DNA from: Dyella sp. C11
GTDB taxonomy: Bacteria > Pseudomonadota > Gammaproteobacteria > Xanthomonadales > Rhodanobacteraceae
Length of the DNA stretch: 64,000 nt
Direction: 5' to 3'
Assembly (NCBI RefSeq): GCF_003121485.1
Contig: NZ_QAVX01000014.1
Coordinates: 1-64,000 of the forward strand
Shown: piece after piece, positions 8,043 to 16,195 of the stretch
Layout of the letters: each line of letters begins with the position of its first letter
Position numbering within the stretch: the stretch's first letter is position 1
Notes under the pieces: model-generated
Told to the model about the DNA's origin: nothing
The model's database searches: none
The model's input: the letters and a program-made list of their open reading frames with translations, nothing else
Program-made: the position numbers and the translations under genes

Positions 8043-8783
8043 TTACCAGCCCATGTAGTGGCCGCCGTTGATCGACAGGTTCGCACCCGTGATCCAGCCG
8101 GCTTCTTCACCCGTGAGGAACGCCACGGCGTGGGCGATTTCTTCCGGCTTGCCCAGGCGACCCACCGGAATCTGCGCCACGATTTTCTCGCGCACGTCTT
8201 CGGGCACGGCCATCACCATGTCGGTGCCCACATAGCCCGGCGACACCGTGTTCACCGTGATGCCGAACTTGGCGTTTTCCTGTGCCAGCGAAATGGTGAA
8301 ACCGTGCATGCCGGCCTTGGCGGCGGCGTAGTTGGCCTGGCCGTACTGGCCCTTCTGGCCGTTGATGGAGCTGATCTGCACGATGCGGCCCCACTTGTGG
8401 TGACGCATGCCTTCGATCACCGGGCGGGTGACGTTGAAGCAGGCGTTGAGGTTCGTGTTCACCACTTCCATCCACTGCGGATAGGTCATCTTGTGGAAGG
8501 TGGTGTCGCGCGTGATGCCGGCATTGTTGACCAGGATTTCCACCGGCCCCATCGCGCCTTCGATGATGCGCACCATCGCTTCGCAGGAATCGGGATCTTT
8601 CACGTCGCCTGGCACCAGCATCACTTCGATGCCTTCCTTCGCCATGGCTTCCTTCATGGCTTCGGCCTTCGACTGGTCGCGGTAGTTGGTGGCGACCCGA
8701 TGCCCCTGGCGCGCGAGGTAGCGAATGATCGCGGTACCGATACCGCCTGTGCCGCCAGTGACCAATGCCGTGCGTTGCGTCAT
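8043..8783 (-). CDS. phaB: Acetoacetyl-CoA reductase (short-chain dehydrogenase)
   Basis: A 246-residue SDR enzyme closely matching the PhaB type. It has the NADPH-binding TGGTGGIG motif, NNAGITRD, and the catalytic Ser-Tyr-Lys in QISSINGQKGQYGQANYAAAKAG. The C-terminus INGGHYMGW is typical of acetoacetyl-CoA reductases. It would reduce acetoacetyl-CoA to (R)-3-hydroxybutyryl-CoA for polyhydroxybutyrate synthesis. The start ATG 8783 follows TGGAGA; the longer open frame upstream has no support. No phaA, phaC or phasin gene is adjacent, so other parts of the pathway must lie elsewhere if it is complete. Confidence 0.88.
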   Translation of the reverse strand: MTQRTALVTGGTGGIGTAIIRYLARQGHRVATNYRDQSKAEAMKEAMAKEGIEVMLVPGDVKDPDSCEAMVRIIEGAMGPVEILVNNAGITRDTTFHKMTYPQWMEVVNTNLNACFNVTRPVIEGMRHHKWGRIVQISSINGQKGQYGQANYAAAKAGMHGFTISLAQENAKFGITVNTVSPGYVGTDMVMAVPEDVREKIVAQIPVGRLGKPEEIAHAVAFLTGEEAGWITGANLSINGGHYMGW

Positions 8784-8936
8784 GCCTGTTCTCCAGAAAG
8801 TGCCAGTGTCCAATCTACCCGGATCGTGGAGCCGGGACTGCGCCATGTCTACCACGTCGAACATGGCAAAACGTCTACGGAGAGTACGCCGACTTGACGA
8901 CCTGTTGGTGGCCGTCACATGAAGGGGTGTAGCCGT

Positions 8937-9797
8937 TTAAGCCGCCGCCCGTTCGCTGCAGTGCGGCAGACGCTCCGGTCTGAAGTAGGACAACGCATGG
9001 GCAAGCAGGTTCGCCGGATCACGCGCCAAAGGTGAGGCGGGAAGGTCGAGGAACTCCAGCGCCCGCCGCAATGAGGGCAGCGGATCGGTGGGATCTACCG
9101 GATGGGCCCGCTCGGACTTGGACAGCTTGCGGCCCTCGCCATCCAGCGCAAGGGGCAGGTGCAGGTAACCCGGTGTGGGCAGTCCGAGGCAGCGCTGCAG
9201 GAAGATCTGCCGTGCCGTGGAGTCCAGCAGGTCGTTGCCGCGCACCACCTGCGTAATGCCCTGAAAGGCGTCGTCGACCACGCAAGCCAGCTGGTAGGCG
9301 TAATAGCCTTCCACGCGGCGTATGACGAAGTCCCCGGCCGCCAGACGCAGGTTCTGCGTCTGCGGGCCCTGCAGCACGTCGTCGAAGGTGAGTTCGATGT
9401 CCGGCACGCGCAGGCGCCAGGCCGGCGCACGTCCCTCGGCGGGAGGCGCCAGGCATTGGCCATCCAGATGCAGGCCGCCGGCCAGGTCGTTGCGGCTGCA
9501 CCAGCAGGGAAACACCAGGTCCGCGGCCTTGAGCTGCTCGAACGCCACGTCGTAGGCCGCGATACGCCGGGATTGGAATAGCGGTGGCGCATCGACGACC
9601 AGGCCGAAGGCGGGCAGTGCCGCCAGGATGCTTTCCGCGGAGCCGGGCATTTCCCGCGGCGGATCGATGTCCTCCACGCGCAACAGCCACTCGCCCCCGG
9701 CGTGTCGGGCGCACAGCCAGCTGCCGACCGCGGCCACGAGGGAACCGAAATGCAGATGGCCGGTCGGAGATGGGGCGAAACGTCCGCGGTAATTCAT
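8937..9797 (-). CDS. gluQ: Glutamyl-Q tRNA(Asp) synthetase
   Basis: A 286-residue paralogue of the glutamyl-tRNA synthetase catalytic domain lacking the anticodon-binding half. It activates glutamate and attaches it to queuosine-34 of tRNA-Asp. The class I motifs are visible as FAPSPTGHLHFGS (HIGH-like) and KLSKS near residue 235. A Cys-x-Cys in FPCWCSR fits the zinc site known in this family. It is divergent from htpX, sharing a 190-bp spacer. A queuosine-pathway gene, queG, is also in the window at 56.5 kb. Confidence 0.93.
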   Translation of the reverse strand: MNYRGRFAPSPTGHLHFGSLVAAVGSWLCARHAGGEWLLRVEDIDPPREMPGSAESILAALPAFGLVVDAPPLFQSRRIAAYDVAFEQLKAADLVFPCWCSRNDLAGGLHLDGQCLAPPAEGRAPAWRLRVPDIELTFDDVLQGPQTQNLRLAAGDFVIRRVEGYYAYQLACVVDDAFQGITQVVRGNDLLDSTARQIFLQRCLGLPTPGYLHLPLALDGEGRKLSKSERAHPVDPTDPLPSLRRALEFLDLPASPLARDPANLLAHALSYFRPERLPHCSERAAA

Positions 9798-9906
9798 CGG
9801 GCCATTTTAAGGGCGGTGTGCGCCTTGTCAGGAAGGGCCATCGAGGTGTTCCCTGACGCGCGGATGAAACGTCGGTCGGCCAAACACCGATTCCCGACTC
9901 ATGGCC

Positions 9907-9933
9907 CTTGAAACCGCAAGAATTCGCCACGAT
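9907..9933 (+). promoter_or_regulatory. Candidate heat-shock (sigma-32-like) promoter of htpX
   Basis: CTTGAAA at 9907-9913 is followed after 13 bases by CCACGAT, an imperfect match to the sigma-32 -10 element CCCCAT. It sits about 55 bases upstream of the htpX start, and htpX is a known heat- or envelope-stress gene. The -10 match is partial. Confidence 0.33.
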
Positions 9934-9987
9934 CCTTTCACAGCGGCCAAAGCCGCATCCCCTTTCATGACTGCCCGAGAGACAGCC

Positions 9988-10887
9988 ATGCGTCGCATCG
10001 CATTGTTCCTGCTTACCAATATCGCCGTCCTGTTCCTGCTGAGCATCGTGTGCCATTTGCTGCACATCGATCAGTGGTCCGCCGCCCGTGGTTACGGCGG
10101 CATGGGCAACCTGCTGGCCTACGCTGCCGTGATCGGCATGGGTGGCGCCTTCATTTCGCTGGCCATGTCCAAGTGGACGGCCAAGATGTCCACCGGCGCC
10201 CGCGTCATCGATCAGCCGCAGAACGAAGCCGAGCGCTGGCTGGTGGAAACCGTGCGTCGCCATGCACAGAACGCCGGCATCGGCATGCCCGAGGTGGCCA
10301 TCTACGACGCGCCCGAAATGAACGCGTTCGCCACCGGCATGACCAGGAACAGCTCGCTGGTGGCGGTAAGCACCGGTCTGCTGCAGCAGATGGATCGCGA
10401 GCAGGTCTCCGCCGTGCTGGGCCACGAGATCGGCCACGTCGCCAATGGCGACATGGTGACGCTCACCCTGATCCAGGGCGTGCTCAACACGCTGGTGATC
10501 GTGGCGGCCCGCGTCGTGGGCCGACTGGTCGACAGCTGGCTGTCCGGCGGCCGCGACCGCGAGGGCGGTGGCGGCATCGGCTACTTCATCTCGGTGATGG
10601 TGCTGCAGCTGGTGTTCGGCCTGTTCGCCTCGATGATCGTGATGGCCTTCTCGCGCTGGCGCGAATTCCGCGCCGATGCGGCCGGTGCCAAGCTGGCGGG
10701 CCGTGGCTCGATGATTTCCGCCCTGCAGCGCCTGCAGGTGCAGCACGGCGAAAGCACGCTGCCGCAGACCATCGCCGCCTTCGGCATCTCCGGCCACCTC
10801 GCCACGGGTTTCAAGCGCCTGTTCATGAGCCATCCGCCGCTGGAAGAGCGCATCGCCGCCCTGCAGAGTGCCTCGAACAACGCCTGA
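9988..10887 (+). CDS. htpX: Membrane zinc metalloprotease HtpX
   Basis: A 299-residue M48 metalloprotease of the inner membrane that degrades misfolded membrane proteins. There are two N-terminal transmembrane segments (about residues 4-25 and 38-60). The HEIGH zinc motif is at residues 146-150, followed by further hydrophobic segments and the third ligand region REFRADAAGA. The start ATG 9988 gives the family-typical MRRIALFLLTNIAV; the open frame continues upstream without a good start. A terminator separates it from htpG, another stress chaperone gene. Confidence 0.95.
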   Translation: MRRIALFLLTNIAVLFLLSIVCHLLHIDQWSAARGYGGMGNLLAYAAVIGMGGAFISLAMSKWTAKMSTGARVIDQPQNEAERWLVETVRRHAQNAGIGMPEVAIYDAPEMNAFATGMTRNSSLVAVSTGLLQQMDREQVSAVLGHEIGHVANGDMVTLTLIQGVLNTLVIVAARVVGRLVDSWLSGGRDREGGGGIGYFISVMVLQLVFGLFASMIVMAFSRWREFRADAAGAKLAGRGSMISALQRLQVQHGESTLPQTIAAFGISGHLATGFKRLFMSHPPLEERIAALQSASNNA

Positions 10888-10923
10888 TCTTCACCCGCTC
10901 CCCGCGTGGGGGCGGTTAACCTC

Positions 10924-10950
10924 AGGGGCCGACTTGTCGGCCCCTTTGTT
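10924..10950 (+). terminator. Rho-independent terminator after htpX
   Basis: AGGGGCCGAC/GTCGGCCCCT is a perfect 10-bp inverted repeat followed by TTGTTT. Confidence 0.75.
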
Positions 10951-10989
10951 TGCTCCCTTTCCGCCTGACCTTTGCATGAGTCTTTCCGC

Positions 10990-12861
10990 ATGACGAACGC
11001 CGCGCCTGAAACCCGCAAATTCGAAGCTGAAGTCGCCCAGGTGCTGCACCTGGTTACGCACTCGCTGTATTCGCACAAGGAAATCTTCCTGCGCGAATTG
11101 ATCTCCAACGCCTCCGACGCCTGCGACAAGCTGCGTTTCGAATCCATTGCCAACCCCGAGCTGCTCTCCGGCGACGGCGAGTTGCAGATCCATGTGAGCT
11201 GGGAACCGGAGGCACGCACGCTGACGGTGCGCGACAACGGCATCGGCATGAGCCGCGATGAAGTGGTGGCCAACATCGGCACCATCGCCAGCTCCGGTAC
11301 ACGCCGTTTCCTGGAAGCCATGAGCGCGGAACAGAAAACCGACGCGCGCCTCATCGGGCAGTTCGGTGTGGGTTTTTATTCCGCCTTCGTGGTGGCGGAT
11401 CGCGTCACGGTGCTCAGTCGTCGCGCCGATCTGCCGGCCAGCGACGGCGTGAAGTGGGACAGCGACGGCAAGGGCGAGTACAGCCTCGCGCAGGTCGATC
11501 TGCCCGAACGTGGCACGGCGGTGATCCTGCATCTGAAGGCGGACGAGGATGAGTTCCTGAAGGGCTGGGAGCTGCGCTCGCTGATCCGCAAATACTCCGA
11601 TCACGTGGCATTCCCCATCCGCATGCCGAAGGAAGTCGACGGCAAGCCGGGCGACGAATGGGAAACGGTGAACGACGCCTCCGCGCTGTGGACCAAACCA
11701 CGCAACGAGATTTCCGACGAGGACTACCAGAGCTTCTACAAGTCGCTGGGCCACGACTTCAACGATGCGCTGGCCTGGACGCACAACCGCGTCGAAGGCA
11801 GCCAGAGCTTCACCACGCTGCTCTACATTCCCGAACAACCGCCGTTCGACCTGATGATGGGCGGGCGCGACGAGCGCAAGGGCCTGAAGCTCTACATCAA
11901 GCGCGTCTTCATCATGGATGCGGCGGAAGAACTGTTGCCGAACTACCTGCGTTTCGTGCGCGGCGTGGTGGATGCCGACGATCTGCCGCTCAACGTGAGC
12001 CGCGAGATCCTCCAGCACAATCGCCAGCTCGAGCGCATCCGCGCGGCCTGCGTGAAGCGCGTGCTGGATTTGCTGGAAAGGCTCGCGCGCGACGAACCCG
12101 AGAAGTTCGCCACGTTCTACAAGGCGTTCGGCAACACGCTGAAGGAAGGCATCGCCGAAGACGCCGCCAATCGCGAACGCATCGCCAAGCTGCTGCGTTT
12201 TGCGTCCACCAAGGGCGATGGTGCCGCGCAGACGGTGTCGCTCGACGACTACATCGGCCGCATGGCGATTGGCCAGGAAAACATCTGGTACATCACCGCC
12301 GACAGCTTCACCGCGGCCATGGGCAGCCCGCAGCTGGAAGCGTTCAAGGCCAAGGGCATCGAAGTGCTGTTGATGTTCGACCGCATCGACGAGTGGATGC
12401 TCAACAGCTTGAACGAATACGCCGGCAAGAAGCTCCGCAACGTGGCGAAGGGCGAGCTGCCGCTGGATGACGCAGGCAAGAAGCACCAGGAAGAGGCCAG
12501 CAAGGCTGCCGAGCCGTTGATCCACAAGCTCAAGGAGCTGCTGGGCGATCGCGTGGGCGATGTACGCGTATCCGCACGACTCACCGATTCGCCGTCATGC
12601 CTGGCGTTGTCCGATTACGAGATGGCCCCGCATCTGGCGCGTCTGCTGCGCGAAGCAGGCCACGACGTTCCCGAGGCGAAGCCCACGCTGGAAGTGAACC
12701 CGCAGCATCCGTTGCTCAAGCGCGTGGAAGGCGAGAGCGATACGGTGAAGGCTGGTGATCTGGCGAACCTGTTGCTGGATCAGGCGGAGATTGCGGCGGG
12801 CGCGCAGTTGCCGGACCCGGCCGCGTTCGTGCAGCGCTTGAATCGCCTGATCGTCGGGTAA
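10990..12861 (+). CDS. htpG: Molecular chaperone HtpG (Hsp90)
   Basis: A 623-residue Hsp90 homologue. The N-terminal GHKL ATPase domain shows [29 protein letters not shown] and [14 protein letters not shown]. The middle domain contains the conserved NVSREILQ loop with its catalytic Arg region, and the C-terminal dimerisation domain is complete. It folds and remodels client proteins in the cytosol with DnaK. The start ATG 10990 is chosen over an in-frame TTG at 10972; neither has a strong ribosome-binding site. I could not find a clear heat-shock promoter in the roughly 40 bases after the htpX terminator. Confidence 0.96.
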   Translation: MTNAAPETRKFEAEVAQVLHLVTHSLYSHKEIFLRELISNASDACDKLRFESIANPELLSGDGELQIHVSWEPEARTLTVRDNGIGMSRDEVVANIGTIASSGTRRFLEAMSAEQKTDARLIGQFGVGFYSAFVVADRVTVLSRRADLPASDGVKWDSDGKGEYSLAQVDLPERGTAVILHLKADEDEFLKGWELRSLIRKYSDHVAFPIRMPKEVDGKPGDEWETVNDASALWTKPRNEISDEDYQSFYKSLGHDFNDALAWTHNRVEGSQSFTTLLYIPEQPPFDLMMGGRDERKGLKLYIKRVFIMDAAEELLPNYLRFVRGVVDADDLPLNVSREILQHNRQLERIRAACVKRVLDLLERLARDEPEKFATFYKAFGNTLKEGIAEDAANRERIAKLLRFASTKGDGAAQTVSLDDYIGRMAIGQENIWYITADSFTAAMGSPQLEAFKAKGIEVLLMFDRIDEWMLNSLNEYAGKKLRNVAKGELPLDDAGKKHQEEASKAAEPLIHKLKELLGDRVGDVRVSARLTDSPSCLALSDYEMAPHLARLLREAGHDVPEAKPTLEVNPQHPLLKRVEGESDTVKAGDLANLLLDQAEIAAGAQLPDPAAFVQRLNRLIVG

Positions 12862-12879
12862 AGGTTCCCGGATCTTCTC

Positions 12880-12927
12880 CCTCTCCCCTTCGGGGAGAGG
12901 GCCGGGGCATTGCCACCTTTACGGTGG
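12880..12927. repeat. Double-hairpin intergenic repeat after htpG
   Basis: CCTCTCCCC-TTC-GGGGAGAGG (12880-12900) is a perfect 9-bp hairpin, followed by CCACC-TTTAC-GGTGG (12913-12927). From memory, C/T-rich elements of this form are common between genes in Xanthomonadales. This one may help terminate htpG, though it lacks a T-run. Confidence 0.5.
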
Positions 12928-13064
12928 TGAGGGGGCCAACCTGGTCCCACCGTTTCGACGGTTAGCGTCAAGTAGACAAACGTCCATCGATCACGCCGCG
13001 CCTCTAGACCTGGCTACCAACCCACGGCCGCTATACTGCGGCCGTTTCGTTTTCCAGGAAGCCC

Positions 13065-13967
13065 ATGAGCGCGTTGTTGCTGCTATTCACCTGCCTGCTG
13101 CTCGGCGCACTCGTCGCGCGTTTCGCCAAACCGCCGGCGGGCATCGTTCATGGCATCAACTGGTGGGTGATCAATATCGCGTTGCCGGCGCTGGTGCTCG
13201 CGCTGGTGCCCAAAGTGAAAGTGGACGCGCAGCTGTGGTTTCCCGTGGTGTCCATGTGGGTGGTGTTCTTCGGCGCGTGGGTGGTGTTCGCACTGCTCGG
13301 CAAGGCGTTGGGTTGGTCGCGCGAACGCGTGGGTGCGCTGACCTTGGTGTGCGGCCTGGGCAACACCTCGTTCATGGGCTATCCCATGATGCAGGCCCTG
13401 CACGGCAAGGAAGGGCTGACGCTCGCCGTGGTATCCGATCAGCTGGGCTGCTTCCCGTTGCTCTCGTCGGCCGGCGTGGCCGTGGCGTCGTTCTATGCCG
13501 GCCGTTCGCCGCAACCCGCGGTGATTGCGCGACGCATCCTTACTTTCCCCTCGTTCCTGGCCCTGGTGCTGGCCGCCATCGTGGGCGCCCTGGGTGGCTG
13601 GCCGCCCATGCTTGATGGCGTATTCACGCCTATCGGTGCCACGCTGACGCCACTCGCACTGTTCTCCGTGGGTTTGCAGTTCAAGTTTCACCTGGGCGAA
13701 CGGCAGCTGCCGGCGTTGTTGATGGGTCTGGGCTGGAAGCTGGCGCTCGCGCCGCTCGCGGCATGGACGCTTGGCGTGGCGGCAGGCGTGGGTGGTCTCA
13801 CCTTGACGGTGGGCGTGTTGCAGGCGGCCATGGCACCGATGATTTCCGCCGCGATTCTGGCGGATGAATACAAGCTCGAACCGACGCTGGCCAACACCAT
13901 CCTGGGTGCTGGCATCGTGCTGTCGCTGATCACCATTCCGCTCGGGAATCTGTTGCTGGGCGGTTGA
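13065..13967 (+). CDS. AEC-family (auxin efflux carrier-like) transporter
   Basis: A 300-residue integral membrane protein with about ten hydrophobic segments arranged as two five-helix halves. It contains the family's GLGNTSFMGYPMMQAL crossover region and the second-half crossover QAAMAPMISAAILADEY. AEC carriers export or import small carboxylates, amino acids or auxin-like compounds; the substrate here is unknown. A DUF4440-type gene follows 10 bases downstream, so the two probably form an operon. Confidence 0.85.
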   Translation: MSALLLLFTCLLLGALVARFAKPPAGIVHGINWWVINIALPALVLALVPKVKVDAQLWFPVVSMWVVFFGAWVVFALLGKALGWSRERVGALTLVCGLGNTSFMGYPMMQALHGKEGLTLAVVSDQLGCFPLLSSAGVAVASFYAGRSPQPAVIARRILTFPSFLALVLAAIVGALGGWPPMLDGVFTPIGATLTPLALFSVGLQFKFHLGERQLPALLMGLGWKLALAPLAAWTLGVAAGVGGLTLTVGVLQAAMAPMISAAILADEYKLEPTLANTILGAGIVLSLITIPLGNLLLGG

Positions 13968-13977
13968 GGAGACGACG

Positions 13978-14334
13978 ATGGATCTCGCTGCGCATCTGCT
14001 GGACCTGGAAACGCTGCTGCATCAGCAAGAGGTGCGCGCCAACGAGGCGGTACTGCGACGGTTGATCGCGGAAGACTTCTTCGAGTTTGGTGTATCCGGC
14101 ACGGTGTGGACGCGGGATGCGGTGATCGACGCGCTGCGCGACGAATCGTTTTCACCGCGAAAGATCGAGGATTTCCGTCTCACCCTGCTCGCCGACGACG
14201 TGGCGCTGGTGACGTATCGCGGTCATCGCTTCGCCACGCCGCAACGGCCCGCAGCGGATTCGTTGCGCAGCTCCATCTGGACGTTGCGCGAGGGCCAGTG
14301 GCAGATGCAGTTTCATCAAGGCACCGTGCTTTGA
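13978..14334 (+). CDS. DUF4440 / NTF2-like protein
   Basis: A 118-residue cytoplasmic protein with the SnoaL/NTF2-like fold pattern of DUF4440. A helical start (LLDLETLLHQQEVRANEAVLRRLIAEDFFEFG) is followed by TWTRDAVIDAL-like and beta strands ending in SSIWTLREGQWQMQFHQGT. The ATG follows GAGGAGA closely. It starts 10 bases after the AEC transporter, so cotranscription is likely. Members of the fold bind or transform small molecules, but no reaction can be assigned. Confidence 0.75.
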   Translation: MDLAAHLLDLETLLHQQEVRANEAVLRRLIAEDFFEFGVSGTVWTRDAVIDALRDESFSPRKIEDFRLTLLADDVALVTYRGHRFATPQRPAADSLRSSIWTLREGQWQMQFHQGTVL

Positions 14335-14352
14335 ATTATCCCGGCATCCCTC

Positions 14353-14480
14353 TGTAGGAGCGCACTTGTGCGCGCCCCGCCCTTGGCGAGCGCTCACCGA
14401 ATCAGGCGCGGACCGGCTTTTGAATCCACAGGCATGACGAAAACCGCAGCGTGGCGGTCGCGCACAAGTGCGCTCCTGCA
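14353..14480. repeat. REP-like palindromic repeat, copy B (long loop)
   Basis: The arms at 14353-14374 and 14459-14480 carry TGTAGGAGCGCACTTGTGCG and its complement, with one mismatch (CTGCA instead of CTACA) and an 84-base loop. It matches copies at 6527 and 56391. It lies between two rightward genes, so its role is not simply convergent termination. Confidence 0.75.
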
Positions 14481-14506
14481 GGGGCGGTGTTGCGCGACAA
14501 TGGGGC

Positions 14507-14902
14507 ATGTCTTTCGAATCTTCCTCGCAGGCACCGGTGCGTGCCGACGTGTGGCTCTGGGCCGCGCGCTTCTTCAAGACCCGCAGCCTGGCCAAGCAGG
14601 CCATCGATGGCGGCAAGATCGACCTCAACGACGGCACCTGCAAGCCCGCCAAGTCTGTCCAGGTGGGCGACGTGTTCCGCATCAGCCGGGGCGAGGAACG
14701 CCTGGAGGTAGAGGTGATGGCGCTGTCCGAAAAACGCGGCCCCGCCAGCGCGGCACAGGCGCTTTATCGCGAAAGCGAAGCCAGCATGGCGGCCCGTGAA
14801 GCCGCGAAGGCCCAGCGTAAGTTATTGGGCGCCATGGCCCCGCCGGGGCGTCCGGACAAGCAGGCACGTCGAGAATTGCGACGCCTTAAGGATTCCATGT
14901 GA
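14507..14902 (+). CDS. hslR: Heat-shock protein 15, S4 RNA-binding domain
   Basis: A 131-residue HslR (Hsp15) homologue. The S4 RNA-binding domain starts at VRADVWLWAARFFKTRSLAKQAIDGGKIDLN, followed by a highly basic C-terminal helix (AKAQRKLL ... KQARRELRRLKDSM). Hsp15 binds free 50S subunits carrying stalled nascent chains and aids ribosome recycling after heat shock. The start ATG 14507 gives the usual length; the open frame reaches back into the upstream repeat without a plausible start. htpG and htpX are nearby but not in the same operon. Confidence 0.9.
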   Translation: MSFESSSQAPVRADVWLWAARFFKTRSLAKQAIDGGKIDLNDGTCKPAKSVQVGDVFRISRGEERLEVEVMALSEKRGPASAAQALYRESEASMAAREAAKAQRKLLGAMAPPGRPDKQARRELRRLKDSM

Positions 14903-15004
14903 GTCACCCATCTCAGAACGCGTAGCGGATCTGCGCAAGCATGTCTTCCACGGAAAGCCGCGCGGGCGCTCGGTTTTCCCCAGATCTTGAAGTGGGAGGA
15001 CGAC

Positions 15005-15586
15005 ATGGCGGGTATGGGATTCCTGAAGCGGTTGCTTGGGGGTACGACGCCGGGGCAGGCGGACCAGACGTGGCGCAAGACCACGCAGGGTGCACGGGTA
15101 CTGGTGGTGGACGATTCGGCGACCATCCGGGCTGTGCTGGGCCGCATGCTGGAAGTGGACGGCTACGAAGTGGCCCGCGCCGCCGATGGCGAAAGCGCAC
15201 TGGAGATGGCCCGCGCCGAGCCGCCCGACATGATCTTTCTCGATATCGTGTTGCCAGGCATGAACGGCTTCGCCGTGCTGCGCGCCTTGCGCCACGACCC
15301 GGCCACCCAGCACGTGCCCATCGTGATGATCAGTGGCAACCAGCAGGCCACCGAACAGTTCTACGTGCAGCGCTTTGGTGCGGATGACTTCATCAGCAAG
15401 CCGTTCGGCCAGGCCGAAGTGGCGCGCAGCATCGATCGCCTGGTGGGCTTTGGTCGATTGTCTGCACGCGAAGCGGCCAAGGTCGTTACGTTGCCCGTAT
15501 CGGTGCCCGTGGAGACCATTCCCGCGATGCTTGCCAATGCCACGGACGAACCCGTGGTGGAGACGGTCCCCGAACTCGCTGCCTGA
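15005..15586 (+). CDS. Single-domain CheY-like response regulator with flanking tails
   Basis: A 193-residue receiver protein. A short N-terminal tail (GFLKRLLGGTT) precedes a complete receiver domain: acidic pair DDS at about 36, phosphoacceptor D80 in MIFLDIVLPG, and conserved Lys in FISKPFG. The 50-residue C-terminal tail is Val/Pro-rich without a DNA-binding or enzymatic domain. The layout resembles twitching-motility PilG/PilH-type or free-standing regulators; the cognate kinase is not in the window. The start ATG 15005 follows GGGAGG. Confidence 0.82.
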   Translation: MAGMGFLKRLLGGTTPGQADQTWRKTTQGARVLVVDDSATIRAVLGRMLEVDGYEVARAADGESALEMARAEPPDMIFLDIVLPGMNGFAVLRALRHDPATQHVPIVMISGNQQATEQFYVQRFGADDFISKPFGQAEVARSIDRLVGFGRLSAREAAKVVTLPVSVPVETIPAMLANATDEPVVETVPELAA

Positions 15587-15620
15587 CGCGGCTATTCCTT
15601 CCGCAGAAAACAAAGGGCGA

Positions 15621-15665
15621 CGTCTCGTTCGAGACGCCACCCCTCATTTTGCCCAGCGTGGGCAA
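15621..15665 (+). terminator. Two hairpins after the response regulator gene
   Basis: CGTCTCG-TT-CGAGACG (15621-15636) is followed by a TTTT tract, and TTGCCCA-GCG-TGGGCAA (15649-15665) follows directly. They probably end the response-regulator transcript. The rest of the 260-bp gap up to 15846 shows nothing recognisable. Confidence 0.45.
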
Positions 15666-15846
15666 ACCTGAGGCTGGCGATGGCTGGCTTGGTAGTCACT
15701 CTACGGTGCTGCCGTCATTGAGTGAATTCGATTGTTTCGATGCAATACATAGTCCGTGCCTATGGATTGGCAGCACGAACCTTCACGCAGGCGCGACCGT
15801 GCGCGGCCCACGATGCCCGCCTGTTGACAGGTGCGGAGGCAGCGTC

Positions 15847-16098
15847 GTGGCAGAGAGCATCCAGGAAGGCGATATGGTTTTCGTGGCCGATGGCGAAGAC
15901 GGCATCGGTTCGGTGCGCCGGATTCTTTCGGGCGGCAGTTCGCTGGTGGTCTATATCGAGAACGGCGGCGATTTCGACATACCGGCCAGCGCCGTGCGTA
16001 CGGTGCACTCGGGCAAGGTGATGCTGGATCTCGACCACCTGCCGACACCGGTGCTCGAAGCGATCGGGAACGCGCGAAAGTCCGAGTATCCGCACTGA
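15847..16098 (+). CDS. Small hypothetical protein (DUF2171-like)
   Basis: An 83-residue acidic protein. The GTG at 15847 is preceded by GGAGG seven bases away, and the open frame further upstream looks non-coding. The pattern EGDMVFVADGEDGIGSVRRIL ... YIENGGDFDIPASAVRTVHSGKVMLDLD resembles the small beta-barrel DUF2171/PRC-like proteins, in which a strand-rich core ends in an IPxxxVxxVxxGKVxL motif. That match is from memory and weak. No function is assigned. A bidirectional terminator separates it from mutS. Confidence 0.6.
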   Translation: MAESIQEGDMVFVADGEDGIGSVRRILSGGSSLVVYIENGGDFDIPASAVRTVHSGKVMLDLDHLPTPVLEAIGNARKSEYPH

Positions 16099-16147
16099 CG
16101 TTCCGTCGTTTTGCGGCACCCGCGAATGGCCCGGAACGCTTAAAAAC

Positions 16148-16180
16148 AAACGCCCCGCCAAAAGTGCGGGGCGTTTGCTT
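16148..16180. terminator. Bidirectional terminator between the DUF2171-like gene and mutS
   Basis: AAACGCCCCGC/GCGGGGCGTTT is an 11-bp stem with T-rich flanks on both strands, between converging genes. Confidence 0.85.
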
Positions 16181-16195
16181 CATGGGCTTGTAAGG

